Shown here: piece after piece, positions 35,633 through 43,571 of the stretch
Numbering within the stretch: the first letter of the stretch is position 1
How the letters are laid out: every line of letters begins with the position of its first letter
Assembly (NCBI RefSeq): GCF_003268815.1
Contig: NZ_QLSV01000014.1
Span: forward strand, 50,674 to 114,673
Source: Flavobacterium lacus
Lineage (GTDB): Bacteria > Bacteroidota > Bacteroidia > Flavobacteriales > Flavobacteriaceae
Length of the DNA stretch: 64,000 nucleotides
Reading direction: 5' to 3'
Notes under the pieces: model-generated
Database searches by the model: none
Seen by the model: the letters and a program-made list of their open reading frames with translations, nothing else
Told to the model about the DNA's origin: nothing
Position numbers and translations under genes: made by a program

Positions 35633-35694
35633 GGGCGTGTCCTTCCGCAAGGTACAGGTCGGGCTTTTCGCTACAATCCCGCACGCGGTTCAGT
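35633..35694 (+). repeat. GGGCGTG...GGTCGGGCTTTTCG repeat, copy 1
   Basis: GGGCGTGTCCTTCCGCAAGG is followed by ACAGGTCGGGCTTTTCGCTA and CAATCCCGCACGCGG. The same skeleton recurs at 49731-49863 (inverted) and 58871-58912. It opens a gene-free stretch from 35562 to 36233. Confidence 0.7.
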
Positions 35695-35839
35695 GGCAAC
35701 ACAGTTTTTCAAGTCGATTTATTTCTGCTTCAAGTTTGAGGTTTCAAGTTTTCCCTCAATCTCGGCATTTCAAAAGAATATAATGTTTTGAACTTTTAAA
35801 AAAGCTATTTCTCTTGTTAAAGAAAATCTTCGCCTAAGG

Positions 35840-35920
35840 AATCCGTGAAAATCCATTATAGCGAAGCTATTAAAATCCGTGAAAACCCGCGTTTAGCGCA
35901 GCTAATCCGTCAAATCTGTG
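35840..35920. repeat. AATCCGTGAAAA word-repeat tract
   Basis: AATCCGTGAAAA occurs at 35840 and 35874, with a diverged ATCCGTCAAAT near 35905. Small palindromes (ATAGCGAAGCTAT, TTAGCGCAGCTAA) separate the words, giving a unit of about 30-34 bp. A further 35966-35985 segment, TTGTCATTCCGAAGGAATCT, resembles 59119-59146. The tract lies in the gene-free 35562-36233 region; no ORF there looks coding. Confidence 0.55.
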
Positions 35921-36067
35921 TTCCATTTTTAAGTTTCGACTCGCAGTCTCCGTTTTCACCCTATTTTGTCATTCCGAAGGAATCTATTACAATCTTCCGA
36001 ATCTTTGTGTCTTTTTTTCTTCGTAGCAAAAAAAATCCCCTTCATAAAATGGAAAGAATGAATTAAA

Positions 36068-36150
36068 GTAGTCGGGTTGGCGGGATTATTCCATGAACCT
36101 GAAGATAGGAATTGTTGCTCACCAAAATCCTTTTGAGCTTTGCGCTGAGT
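36068..36150 (-). pseudogene. Degenerate tRNA-Pro-like remnant
   Basis: The segment AGTAGTCGGGTTGGCGGGAT (36068 onward) aligns with GGTGGTCGGGGTGGCAGGAT, the 3' end of the intact tRNA. GAACCTG recurs after a 5-nt insertion and TGCTCACCAAAA resembles the anticodon arm. The A-rich hairpin next to it (36027-36056) mirrors the terminator of the real tRNA. The 5' half is barely recognisable, so it is either a decayed tandem copy or a 3'-end duplication left by an integrated element. Confidence 0.4.
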
Positions 36151-36201
36151 TATTTTTTGTTTTCAAACCTTACAAGCAAGTTGGACGGTTCAGAAAACAA
36201 A

Positions 36202-36231
36202 AAATCCCTCCCACGAAGTGGAAAGGATTTT
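36202..36231 (-). terminator. Terminator of tRNA-Pro
   Basis: On the minus strand AAATCCTTTCCAC pairs with GTGGGAGGGATTT around a 3-nt loop and runs into TTTTTT, 3 nt past the encoded CCA. Confidence 0.75.
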
Positions 36232-36233
36232 GG

Positions 36234-36311
36234 TGGTCGGGGTGGCAGGATTCGAACCTGCGGCCTCCTGCTCCCAAAGCAGGCGCGATAACCGGGCTAC
36301 GCTACACCCCG
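36234..36311 (-). tRNA. tRNA-Pro (anticodon UGG)
   Basis: The minus strand folds as a full cloverleaf. The acceptor stem is CGGGGTG/CACCCCG, the D-arm contains GCGTAGCCCGGTT, the anticodon stem is CCTGC/GCAGG with loop TTTGGGA (anticodon TGG at 36276-36274), and the T-arm is GCAGGTTCGAATCCTGC. Discriminator A and CCA are encoded in the genome. No other tRNA was found in the window. Confidence 0.96.
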
Positions 36312-36453
36312 CAAAAGAAAATAAATTTCTCTTTTGGAGGGTGCAAATATACTATTAAAATTAGTTTTACCAAACCTAATTTTAAATAAAATTATACTAT
36401 TCATAAATTATTAAAACTAATCAACAATTAAGGAATAATTTTTATTTAAGACT

Positions 36454-36461
36454 TACATTTG
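36454..36461 (+). promoter_or_regulatory. Putative -7 promoter box for trxB
   Basis: TACATTTG is an exact TAnnTTTG match 24 nt upstream of the ATG at 36486, followed by an A-rich leader. Confidence 0.55.
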
Positions 36462-36485
36462 CATCGAAAATTAGAAAATAAAATT

Positions 36486-37433
36486 ATGTCTGATACAATA
36501 GAAAAAATTAAGTGCTTAATTATAGGTTCCGGTCCTGCAGGTTATACTGCTGCGATTTATGCTGCCAGAGCCAATATGTTTCCGGTTTTGTACCAAGGAA
36601 CACAACCAGGTGGTCAATTAACAACAACCAACGAAGTTGAAAATTTTCCTGGTTATCCTGATGGAGTAACCGGACCCGAAATGATGATTCAGTTGCAGGA
36701 ACAAGCCAAACGTTTTGGAACGGATATTCGTGACGGATGGGCAACCAAAGTTGATTTTTCAGGACCAATTCATAAAGTTTGGGTAAATGATACGAAAGAA
36801 ATTCACTGTGAAACAGTAATTATTTCAACCGGAGCTTCGGCAAAATATTTAGGATTACCATCGGAACAACATTATTTGCAAATGGGTGGCGGTGTTTCTG
36901 CTTGTGCGGTTTGCGACGGATTTTTCTACAGAGGACAAGAAGTTGTAATTGTTGGAGCTGGTGATTCAGCGTGTGAAGAAGCACATTATTTATCAAAATT
37001 GTGTAAAAAAGTAACGATGTTAGTGCGTAGCGAAAAATTCCGTGCCTCAAAAATCATGGAAGCAAGAGTTCGCAAAACCGAAAATATTGAGATTTTATTA
37101 AACACTGAAACGGTTGAAGTAAAAGGTGACGGCCAAGTGGTAAGTTCTGTTTTAGTAAAAGAAAGAACAACTGGTGTGGAAACAGAAATTCCAGCCACAG
37201 GGTTTTTCGTAGCAATTGGTCATAAACCAAATACGGATATTTTTGTTGATTATTTACACTTAGACGAAACCGGATATATCATCAACGTTCCCGGAAGAGC
37301 ATTAACCAATGTTGAAGGTGTTTTTGTTGCCGGCGATGCTGCCGATCATGTGTACAGACAAGCGATTACTGCTGCCGGAACAGGCTGTATGGCTGCGTTG
37401 GATGCTGAGCGTTATTTAGCTAGTAAAGAATAA
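36486..37433 (+). CDS. trxB: Thioredoxin-disulfide reductase
   Basis: This FAD/NADPH enzyme reduces thioredoxin. The 315-residue protein has the FAD-binding LIIGSGPAGYTAAIYAARAN, the redox-active SACAVCDGFFYR (CxxC), the NADPH-binding VVIVGAGDSACEEAHYLSKL and the C-terminal GVFVAGDAADHVYRQAITAAGTG. The ATG at 36486 (MSDTIEKIKCLIIG) fits the family; an upstream 9-codon extension is unlikely because the promoter lies inside it. Confidence 0.96.
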   Translation: MSDTIEKIKCLIIGSGPAGYTAAIYAARANMFPVLYQGTQPGGQLTTTNEVENFPGYPDGVTGPEMMIQLQEQAKRFGTDIRDGWATKVDFSGPIHKVWVNDTKEIHCETVIISTGASAKYLGLPSEQHYLQMGGGVSACAVCDGFFYRGQEVVIVGAGDSACEEAHYLSKLCKKVTMLVRSEKFRASKIMEARVRKTENIEILLNTETVEVKGDGQVVSSVLVKERTTGVETEIPATGFFVAIGHKPNTDIFVDYLHLDETGYIINVPGRALTNVEGVFVAGDAADHVYRQAITAAGTGCMAALDAERYLASKE

Positions 37434-37463
37434 TTAGAATTTAAAGAGATATAAAACAACCAT

Positions 37464-37511
37464 GAATTCCACTAATTTACACGATTTAATTTGTGTACAT
37501 TAGTGGAATTC
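37464..37511. repeat. GAATTCCACTAATTTACAC inverted repeat
   Basis: Arms of 19 nt (37464-37482 and 37493-37511) match except at one position, with a 10-nt loop. It lies between the convergent trxB and GIN-domain genes and could act as a bidirectional terminator, although it lacks strong T-runs. Confidence 0.65.
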
Positions 37512-37552
37512 GTAATTTATAATATAGATATTTATATTTAGAGGAAAAGATG

Positions 37553-38389
37553 TTATTTAAGCGGTTTTTTGTTTAACGAAGATTCATCTGCAAAGCGTTT
37601 GATTTCTATGGTTGCGTTGCCGTAGAGATTTGTTTCTGATTTGCCGGAAGATTCTAAAACGAGTTTGCTAGCGACTTGAACACTGCTTTTTGAACTTCCT
37701 TCTGTAATAACTGAAGCCGTTTGAGCTATCAAGTTTTTTCCGGTAAAATTGGAGGTGTTATCCATTCTTAGTTTTAAATCATTAACGTCGCCCTCGATGT
37801 TAGCTGATGCTTTTTGGTACATGTCGCATTTGAAATTGGAGGAACGAACCAAAGCTTTGACGTTGGTGTTTTTACTTAATTCAAAAACAACATCATCCGA
37901 TTTAAGATTGAGCTCAATTTTACTTTTATCATTGGCAATTAATGTGAAATTGGCACAATCTGCATTTAAAAACAATCGTGAATCATCATAACATTTGAAT
38001 GTAACTTGGCTAAGTTTTACATCGGCTAGTGCGGTTACGTTAGCATCGCCTTTGGCAACAAGCATTTTGAAATCATCGGTGTACGTTATGCGAATGCTGG
38101 TTTTTTTGGCACCTGAAATAGAGTGTATTAATCCAATCCGTAGCGTTGTTCCGTTTAGTTTTATGTCAAATGATTCGTGTGTGTTATCGTCTGCTTCAAT
38201 TTCTAGGGAAGATTGATCGCCTTTAACGATAAAGACATCAATAGCATCTTCTAGTTCGAGGCTATCGAAATTACCTATTTCTTTTTGCGTGATGGTTACA
38301 ATTTTCGAGGCTTTGAGTTTTTCTTTTTTTTGACTCCATGTTACGGTGGAAAAAAGAATGGCTACGAATAGGATTAGAAATTTTTTCAT
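37553..38389 (-). CDS. GIN-domain (DUF2807) exported protein 1
   Basis: The 278-residue protein has a signal peptide (MKKFLILFVAILFSTVTWSQ) and a DUF2807 putative auto-transporter adhesin head domain, seen as successive beta strands around LEDAIDVFIVKGDQSSLEIE, SIRITYTDDFKMLVAKGDAN and SNFKCDMYQKASANIEGDVN. It is predicted to be a periplasmic beta-solenoid. It follows the PadR-PspC-GIN cluster on the same strand but is separated from it by a terminator at 38419. Confidence 0.82.
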   Translation of the reverse strand: MKKFLILFVAILFSTVTWSQKKEKLKASKIVTITQKEIGNFDSLELEDAIDVFIVKGDQSSLEIEADDNTHESFDIKLNGTTLRIGLIHSISGAKKTSIRITYTDDFKMLVAKGDANVTALADVKLSQVTFKCYDDSRLFLNADCANFTLIANDKSKIELNLKSDDVVFELSKNTNVKALVRSSNFKCDMYQKASANIEGDVNDLKLRMDNTSNFTGKNLIAQTASVITEGSSKSSVQVASKLVLESSGKSETNLYGNATIEIKRFADESSLNKKPLK

Positions 38390-38418
38390 TTTGATGTGGT
38401 TTATAAAGCAAATATAAA

Positions 38419-38448
38419 AAAACATCCCGATTATTGGTCGGGATGTTT
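38419..38448 (-). terminator. Terminator after GIN-domain lipoprotein gene
   Basis: AAACATCCCGA and TCGGGATGTTT form an 11-bp stem with a 7-nt loop. On the minus strand it is followed by TTTTTTT, and it can also work weakly on the plus strand. Confidence 0.75.
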
Positions 38449-38497
38449 GTTAAGATATGCTATTTTGCACACTTTTAGATGCCTAAAGTTCACTTTC

Positions 38498-38590
38498 TAG
38501 CCCTGAATGACTGACTATCCCACGCTTTCGCGGGGATAATAGGTAGGGCAGGAACATGGATGGCATAGAAGTCCGAGCCACTCGCTCCTA
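38498..38590. repeat. Possible remnant of a dispersed intergenic element
   Basis: This 93-bp gap reads TAGCCCTGAATGACTGACTA, then a hairpin TCCCACGCTTTCGCGGGGA, then GGATGGCATAGAAGTCCGAG. The AGCCCTG...GAAG arrangement resembles the outer flanks of the long-hairpin elements with the central stem missing. The link is tentative. Confidence 0.3.
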
Positions 38591-38591
38591 A

Positions 38592-39332
38592 TTAATTTGA
38601 ACGAACCGAACCGCCTGATGAGGTTATTTTGGTCACCGTTTTAGGAGTGTTGTGGTATTTGATATCGCCTCCGCTGGATGCTTTTGCGTCTAAACTCAGG
38701 ATTGGATGCACATCGATGGAGCTTCCGCTGGATGATTTGGCTGTCACGTCGTTGGTGAGCAATTGATCGGCTTCGATGTCACTTCCACTGGACGATTCTG
38801 CTTCGAGTTTTAGGGCTTTTCCTTTTACTTCAATTTCGCTTCCGCTACTGGAATCGCAGGTTATTTTTTCGGCTTCAACGCTTAGTTTTATCTCGCTTCC
38901 GCTGGATGCTTTTGTTTCGAGTGAGCTTACAACGAGCGTATTGCTGCTTTTTAGCGACGCACCGCTGGAAGTTCTGAGCGATTCGATGTTTGGCAACGAC
39001 ACAAAAACGGTTTTGGATTTGGTATTTTTGACACTTTTTTCCAATGCTATTTTTAATGTTCCGTCTGTAATATCGGTTGTAATTAAGTCGATGATGTTGT
39101 CGTCTGCTTTTACTTCGATGGATTTTGAGTCGCTTTGAGTGACTTCTACATCAATTCCGTGTGATACATCGATGTTGGTAAATTCACCGGATACGGGTCG
39201 GCTTACGGTTGTAACATTTCCGCTTCCTTTAACAGCATCGCCCAAATCAATGGAATATTGACAAGAACTGAACAGTAAAGCGGTTATTAACGTTACGATG
39301 GTTTTGGTAAGGTAAACGATAAACTTGATCAT
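38592..39332 (-). CDS. GIN-domain (DUF2807) lipoprotein 2
   Basis: The 246-residue protein has a lipobox (LLFSSCQY) and a DUF2807 domain. From about residue 115 it shows a regular SSG-containing turn (RTSSGASL, KASSGSEI, SSSGSEIEV, SSSGSDIEA, SSSGSSIDV, KASSGGDIK, TSSGGSVRS) every 17-21 residues, the pattern of a beta-solenoid. It starts 2 nt downstream of the PspC-domain gene and is thus in the PadR operon. Confidence 0.85.
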   Translation of the reverse strand: MIKFIVYLTKTIVTLITALLFSSCQYSIDLGDAVKGSGNVTTVSRPVSGEFTNIDVSHGIDVEVTQSDSKSIEVKADDNIIDLITTDITDGTLKIALEKSVKNTKSKTVFVSLPNIESLRTSSGASLKSSNTLVVSSLETKASSGSEIKLSVEAEKITCDSSSGSEIEVKGKALKLEAESSSGSDIEADQLLTNDVTAKSSSGSSIDVHPILSLDAKASSGGDIKYHNTPKTVTKITSSGGSVRSN

Positions 39333-39334
39333 GG

Positions 39335-41068
39335 TTAGTTTGTTTTTATGATTACACCTTCTTTATTGATTTCTAAACCTTTGAACTTTCTTTTTTCTTC
39401 TGCTTTATTGGTTTCTTTAATATGTATGCCATCGGTGCTGATTGTTACAGTGGACGTTACAGAATCTTCTGTTGCATCTGTTTCAACATCGTTGTATTCG
39501 TTTTCTGCAATCGGACAGTTCAGACATTTAATTTGCTCTTTGGTCACTTTATAGATGTAATCCTCTGAGCTGTAATGCAAATTAAAAAAGCCATTGTTAG
39601 ATGAATCAAAACTTTGCACGTTGCTATCCGGTCTTAGAATTGTTCCTTGAGGCAGGTATAAATACAATTCAACTTCTTGATTTCTATACTTGTTTTTTAA
39701 ATCGGTAATGAAATAATTGTCTAAAATTAATTTATTTCCTTCAAATTTGAAAGCATAATTTATTTTTTCAGCTCTTTTTTTGGCTTCTGTAATTGATTTT
39801 CCTTCTGCTCTTTTTTCAATCTGTAAATAAGGCTGAGCTTCATCGGTATAAATCAATTCAATACTTATTTGATTAGAATAGATGATGTCGTTACCATTTT
39901 CGTCTTGTGTTACTTCAAAATCATTGTAATGAAAATCTTTAGCATAATAATCGTTGAATTTAAATTGAATGTCCAACGTGTCATTTGGCATTAGGTTCAG
40001 TGTTTCTTTTTGGACAGTTTTTCCATTGTAAGCAATTTCAGTAGCTTGTTTTATTCCGAAGGAAATTAAAATTCCAACTGCAATTAACCACAAAGCCAGT
40101 AATGTATATTTCGCAACGTTTCCGATTGATTTCATGTTGGTTATCAGCAGTTTTAATCCTAAAATAAGTAGGAAGAAAAACGGAATTCCGATAGCAAGAA
40201 CACTCAAAATAACCACTAACCAAATTGGAAATTCGCTCACAATTACCGCATCATAATAACTTTGCCATGGCATATCCACAAATGTAGTTGAACCGAAGGT
40301 AAATCCCCCAATTAAAACAGCTCCTAGCATGAATATTGAAAGCATTAAGATAATTGCTCCAATAAATTTAGCAAAAATGGTGAAAATGGTCATAAATACC
40401 TCGCCAATGGCGGAAGCTACTTTTTCAGCTCCCGATTTTGTTTCGTTTCCCATTTTTTCATAATTTGCATTTTCTACCCTTTCTGAAAAAGAGGCAAATT
40501 CTTCACGAACTTTTTTTTCGATATTACTCAAGTTTACCGGTTCTCCGGTCATTTGAAGTTTTTCTGTTGTAGTTTGTGCTTTTGGGATTAAAATCCATAA
40601 CAAAATGTAAAGCAAGATTGGAAATCCAACACCGGCAATTACGATTAACACTAGTGCTAAACGAATCCACAACGCATCAATACCAAAATAATGACCCAAG
40701 CCTGCAGAAACTCCACCTAAGATATTTTTATCGATATCACGGTATAGTTTTTTTGAAGTTTTGGTTGAGCTATTGTAGTTTGTTTGAGTAGCTTCGCCTT
40801 CTTCTTCAATTCTGTAATCTTCCGGTTGACCCATTACGGCGATCATAGCATCAACATCTTTCAGATTGATAACTTGTTTGTCTGCTTCTTTGTTTTCGGT
40901 AAAAATTTCCGAAATTCTCATTTCGATGTCTTTCATAATTTCATCTTGACCGGATGAGTTAGAAAGCGAACGTTTTATAGCATCGAAATAACGATTTAAT
41001 TTTTGAAAGGCATCTTCATCAATATGAAAAAATAAACCTCCTAAATTTATATTTACTGTTTTGTTCAT
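39335..41068 (-). CDS. PspC-domain membrane protein
   Basis: The 577-residue protein begins MNKTVNINLGGLFFHIDEDA, has a PspC domain (about 105-165) with LYRDIDKNILGGVSAGLGHY and LYILLWILIPK, then four further membrane helices, and a periplasmic C-terminal part of about 200 residues. In Bacteroidetes, PspC fusions commonly pair with PadR and GIN-domain genes in envelope-stress control. The frame is open further upstream to 41209 but overlaps padR, so the ATG at 41068 is preferred. Confidence 0.86.
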   Translation of the reverse strand: MNKTVNINLGGLFFHIDEDAFQKLNRYFDAIKRSLSNSSGQDEIMKDIEMRISEIFTENKEADKQVINLKDVDAMIAVMGQPEDYRIEEEGEATQTNYNSSTKTSKKLYRDIDKNILGGVSAGLGHYFGIDALWIRLALVLIVIAGVGFPILLYILLWILIPKAQTTTEKLQMTGEPVNLSNIEKKVREEFASFSERVENANYEKMGNETKSGAEKVASAIGEVFMTIFTIFAKFIGAIILMLSIFMLGAVLIGGFTFGSTTFVDMPWQSYYDAVIVSEFPIWLVVILSVLAIGIPFFFLLILGLKLLITNMKSIGNVAKYTLLALWLIAVGILISFGIKQATEIAYNGKTVQKETLNLMPNDTLDIQFKFNDYYAKDFHYNDFEVTQDENGNDIIYSNQISIELIYTDEAQPYLQIEKRAEGKSITEAKKRAEKINYAFKFEGNKLILDNYFITDLKNKYRNQEVELYLYLPQGTILRPDSNVQSFDSSNNGFFNLHYSSEDYIYKVTKEQIKCLNCPIAENEYNDVETDATEDSVTSTVTISTDGIHIKETNKAEEKRKFKGLEINKEGVIIKTN

Positions 41069-41073
41069 GACGA

Positions 41074-41403
41074 TTATTTTTGATTGGTTATGGTGTTCAC
41101 AGCGTTTGATAGTTCTCCCCAAGTGCTGTTTAGTTCGGTTAAAAATTGTTTTCCTATTTCGGTTAGAGCATAATATTTTCTTGGTGGTCCCGAAGTAGAT
41201 TCCTCCCAACGGTAGTTGAGTAATCCGTCATTTTTTAGTCTGGTTAGGAGCGGATAAACCGTACCCTCCACAACCAACAATTTAGCGTTTTTCAAGGTGT
41301 CTAAAATTTCAGAGGTATAGGCTTCCTTTTCCTTTAAAACTGAAAGTATACAGAACTCTAAAACACCTTTCCGCATCTGGGCTTTTGTGTTTTCAATATT
41401 CAT
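41074..41403 (-). CDS. PadR-family transcriptional regulator
   Basis: The 109-residue winged-helix protein has MRKGVLEFCILSVLKEKEAYTSEI, VEGTVYPLLTRLKNDGLL and RKYYALTEIGKQFL, the standard PadR N-terminal domain with a short C-terminal helix for dimerisation. It is the first gene of the PspC/GIN operon and probably autoregulates it. A 13-bp palindrome lies 17 nt upstream of its ATG. Confidence 0.92.
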   Translation of the reverse strand: MNIENTKAQMRKGVLEFCILSVLKEKEAYTSEILDTLKNAKLLVVEGTVYPLLTRLKNDGLLNYRWEESTSGPPRKYYALTEIGKQFLTELNSTWGELSNAVNTITNQK

Positions 41404-41420
41404 AATTCATGATTTGATTT

Positions 41421-41433
41421 TTAGTTTAACTAA
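41421..41433. promoter_or_regulatory. Candidate PadR operator
   Basis: TTAGTTTAACTAA is a perfect 6-bp inverted repeat with one central base, placed where an autorepressor would cover the promoter or leader of padR. The PadR link is inferred from position only. Confidence 0.35.
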
Positions 41434-41494
41434 TTCGTTTTTTTGATTTGATTGCTTTGCCTTTCGGCGTTGATTGATTGGATGATTGAAACTC

Positions 41495-41920
41495 TTATTT
41501 GATAAAATTAATGGTAAACGGATATTTGTAAACCGATCCTTCGTTAGCTCTCACGGTTCCTAAAATAACCAAAATGAATTCTGCAATGGTCCAAATTCCT
41601 AAAACGGATAATGAAATAATTCCGACTGTGATTAAATCAATTGGAATTACATCGCCGCCTGCATTTTCGATTTCGATGTAGTTGACAATCGAGCCAATAA
41701 AAAATATTCCTCCTACAATGGCAATAACAATACTGTAGGCCAAAACACTTAAATGAAAATTGACAACCGATTTTCCGTTTTCATCAATATATTCAGATTG
41801 ATGTTTTTTTGTTTGCCAAATAATCAAGGGAACTACTATTCCTGCAAAAGGAATAAGGTACTTTGCAAATGCACTTAAATGCAATAATGCTGCTGTTGTT
41901 TTTTCGTTTTGTGTTGTCAT
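41495..41920 (-). CDS. DUF4870 membrane protein
   Basis: The 141-residue protein has the DUF4870 signature: TAALLHLSAFAKYLIPFAGI, IWQTKKHQSEYIDENGKSVVNFHLS, and then two hydrophobic segments. It probably has three or four membrane helices. Its function is unknown. The -7 box TATATTTG (minus, 41956-41949) supports separate transcription from padR. Confidence 0.86.
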   Translation of the reverse strand: MTTQNEKTTAALLHLSAFAKYLIPFAGIVVPLIIWQTKKHQSEYIDENGKSVVNFHLSVLAYSIVIAIVGGIFFIGSIVNYIEIENAGGDVIPIDLITVGIISLSVLGIWTIAEFILVILGTVRANEGSVYKYPFTINFIK

Positions 41921-41948
41921 AATTAAAAGTGTATAATAATATCCTATG

Positions 41949-41956
41949 CAAATATA
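41949..41956 (-). promoter_or_regulatory. Putative -7 promoter box for the DUF4870 gene
   Basis: The minus strand reads TATATTTG, an exact consensus match, 29 nt upstream of the ATG at 41920. Confidence 0.45.
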
Positions 41957-42062
41957 TGTCTAAAAGAAGGTATTATGTTACGCATAGTACTAATATTTAA
42001 CATAAAATTAACAATTTAAAATTATAACAATAAAGCTTATATTTACCAAAAAATAAGTGTTT

Positions 42063-42518
42063 ATGCAGTTTACAGCCGGAGATATTAACAAATTTTTGTT
42101 TTTTAAATTACCATCCGCATTTTGGTGTGGTGTTCGAACAAAATCGTTGGATAACGACCAATGTATTGTGACAGTCAAGCACCGATGGTTCAATCAAAAT
42201 CCGTTTAATTCGATGTATTTTGCAGTTCAGGCAATGGCTGCTGAGCTTTCAACCGGAGCTTTGGTGATGTATCAAATAAAAAAAAGCGGTAAAAAAATTT
42301 CTATGTTGGTTGCTAATAACAAAGGTAATTTTACCAAAAAAGCTACCGGAAGAATCACATTTGTTTGCCAAGACGGACATTTAATCGAAGCAGCAATACA
42401 CAAAACCATTGCCACCGGAGAAGGGCAAACTTTTTGGATGAAATCGATCGGAACAGATCAAAAAGGTGACAAAGTTTCGGAAATGGAATTCGAGTGGAGT
42501 GTACGAATAAAACAATAG
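42063..42518 (+). CDS. DUF4442 hotdog-fold protein
   Basis: The 151-residue protein fits the DUF4442/YiiD-like hotdog fold, with HRWFNQNPFNSMYFAVQAMA and ATGRITFVCQDGHLIEAAIH. Such proteins may be acyl-CoA or acyl-ACP thioesterases, but catalytic residues are not evident. The ATG at 42063 (MQFTAGDINKFLFF) is preferred to a GTG two codons earlier. Confidence 0.78.
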   Translation: MQFTAGDINKFLFFKLPSAFWCGVRTKSLDNDQCIVTVKHRWFNQNPFNSMYFAVQAMAAELSTGALVMYQIKKSGKKISMLVANNKGNFTKKATGRITFVCQDGHLIEAAIHKTIATGEGQTFWMKSIGTDQKGDKVSEMEFEWSVRIKQ

Positions 42519-42590
42519 TTTTACACTTTTCAATTAGCTAACAACCCTTAAACTAATCCTAATTAACTTTACTTTTAGACCGTTTGACTG

Positions 42591-42598
42591 TAACTTTG
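42591..42598 (+). promoter_or_regulatory. Putative -7 promoter box for the TIGR01777 gene
   Basis: TAACTTTG matches TAnnTTTG, 14 nt upstream of the ATG at 42613. Confidence 0.5.
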
Positions 42599-42612
42599 CA
42601 TAAAAATTAGCT

Positions 42613-43518
42613 ATGAAAATATTAATCACAGGTGCTACTGGATTGGTGGGACAGGAATTGATTGCCCTGTTATTAGAAAATGGAAATGAAATTCATTACC
42701 TCACGACCTCTAAATCAAAAATAGAAAGTAAGCCAAATTATCAAGGTTTTTACTGGAATCTTGACCAGAGTATAATCGATGAAAATTGTTTAATGGGCGT
42801 AGATGCCATTATTCATTTGGCTGGTGCAACCGTTTCAAAACGATGGACAACAAACTATAAACAGGAAATTATCGAAAGCAGAACACTTTCATCCAATTTA
42901 TTATACAATTGTTTAAAAAATCATCCCAACCAAGTAAAACAAATTGTTTCGGCTTCTGCGATTGGAATTTATCCTGACAGTTTGACCCAAATTTATTCAG
43001 AAGAGACCAAACTTGTTGATGATAGTTTTTTAGGTCAAGTTGTTGTAAAATGGGAGGAAAGCGTAGATGTTTTCAGTCGATTAAATTTAAAAGTTTGTAA
43101 ACTTAGAATTGGATTAGTGTTGTCCAACAAAGGTGGAGCATTATCAGAAATGGTAAAACCGATCAAGTTGGGTTTGGGTTCGCCATTTGGTTCAGGAAAG
43201 CAAATTCAGTCATGGATTCATATTCACGATTTGGCCTCAATGTTTCAACACGCCGTTCAAAACCAATGGGAAGGTGTTTTTAATGCCGTAGCACCCAATC
43301 CGGTAACTAATACTGAGTTGACCAAAACCATTGCTAAGTCGCTTGGCAAACCTGTTTTCATGCCTAATATTCCTAAGTTTGCTATGAAATTGGTGTTGGG
43401 AGAAATGCATCAACTTTTATTTTCAAGCCAACATGTGAGTTCGGAAAAAGCAGAAAAAAATGGATTTAAGTTTCGATTCCGAGATTTAGCTAAAACGTTA
43501 GATAATTTGTTAACATAA
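42613..43518 (+). CDS. TIGR01777-family NAD-dependent epimerase/oxidoreductase
   Basis: The 301-residue extended SDR has the cofactor motif ILITGATGLVGQELI, GVDAIIHLAGATVSKRWT, VSASAIGIYPD and the C-terminal DUF1731-like HQLLFSSQHVSSEKAEKNGF typical of TIGR01777 (YfcH, SULA-like) proteins. The substrate is unknown. It is closed by a strong terminator at 43520. Confidence 0.9.
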   Translation: MKILITGATGLVGQELIALLLENGNEIHYLTTSKSKIESKPNYQGFYWNLDQSIIDENCLMGVDAIIHLAGATVSKRWTTNYKQEIIESRTLSSNLLYNCLKNHPNQVKQIVSASAIGIYPDSLTQIYSEETKLVDDSFLGQVVVKWEESVDVFSRLNLKVCKLRIGLVLSNKGGALSEMVKPIKLGLGSPFGSGKQIQSWIHIHDLASMFQHAVQNQWEGVFNAVAPNPVTNTELTKTIAKSLGKPVFMPNIPKFAMKLVLGEMHQLLFSSQHVSSEKAEKNGFKFRFRDLAKTLDNLLT

Positions 43519-43519
43519 A

Positions 43520-43546
43520 AAAAGCTCCTCAATTTGAGGAGCTTTT
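43520..43546. terminator. Bidirectional terminator between TIGR01777 and YceI genes
   Basis: AAAAGCTCCTC pairs with GAGGAGCTTTT around a 5-nt loop. A-tract and T-tract flanks allow it to serve both convergent genes. Confidence 0.85.
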
Positions 43547-43571
43547 GGTATAAAGTAAGCTGAATTAATAA

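Noticed and set aside
36093..36389. Plus-strand ORF across the tRNA-Pro region
   Set aside because: It reads antisense through the tRNA and its terminator; the apparent protein WWSGWQDSNLRPPAP is the well-known spurious translation of tRNA sequence.
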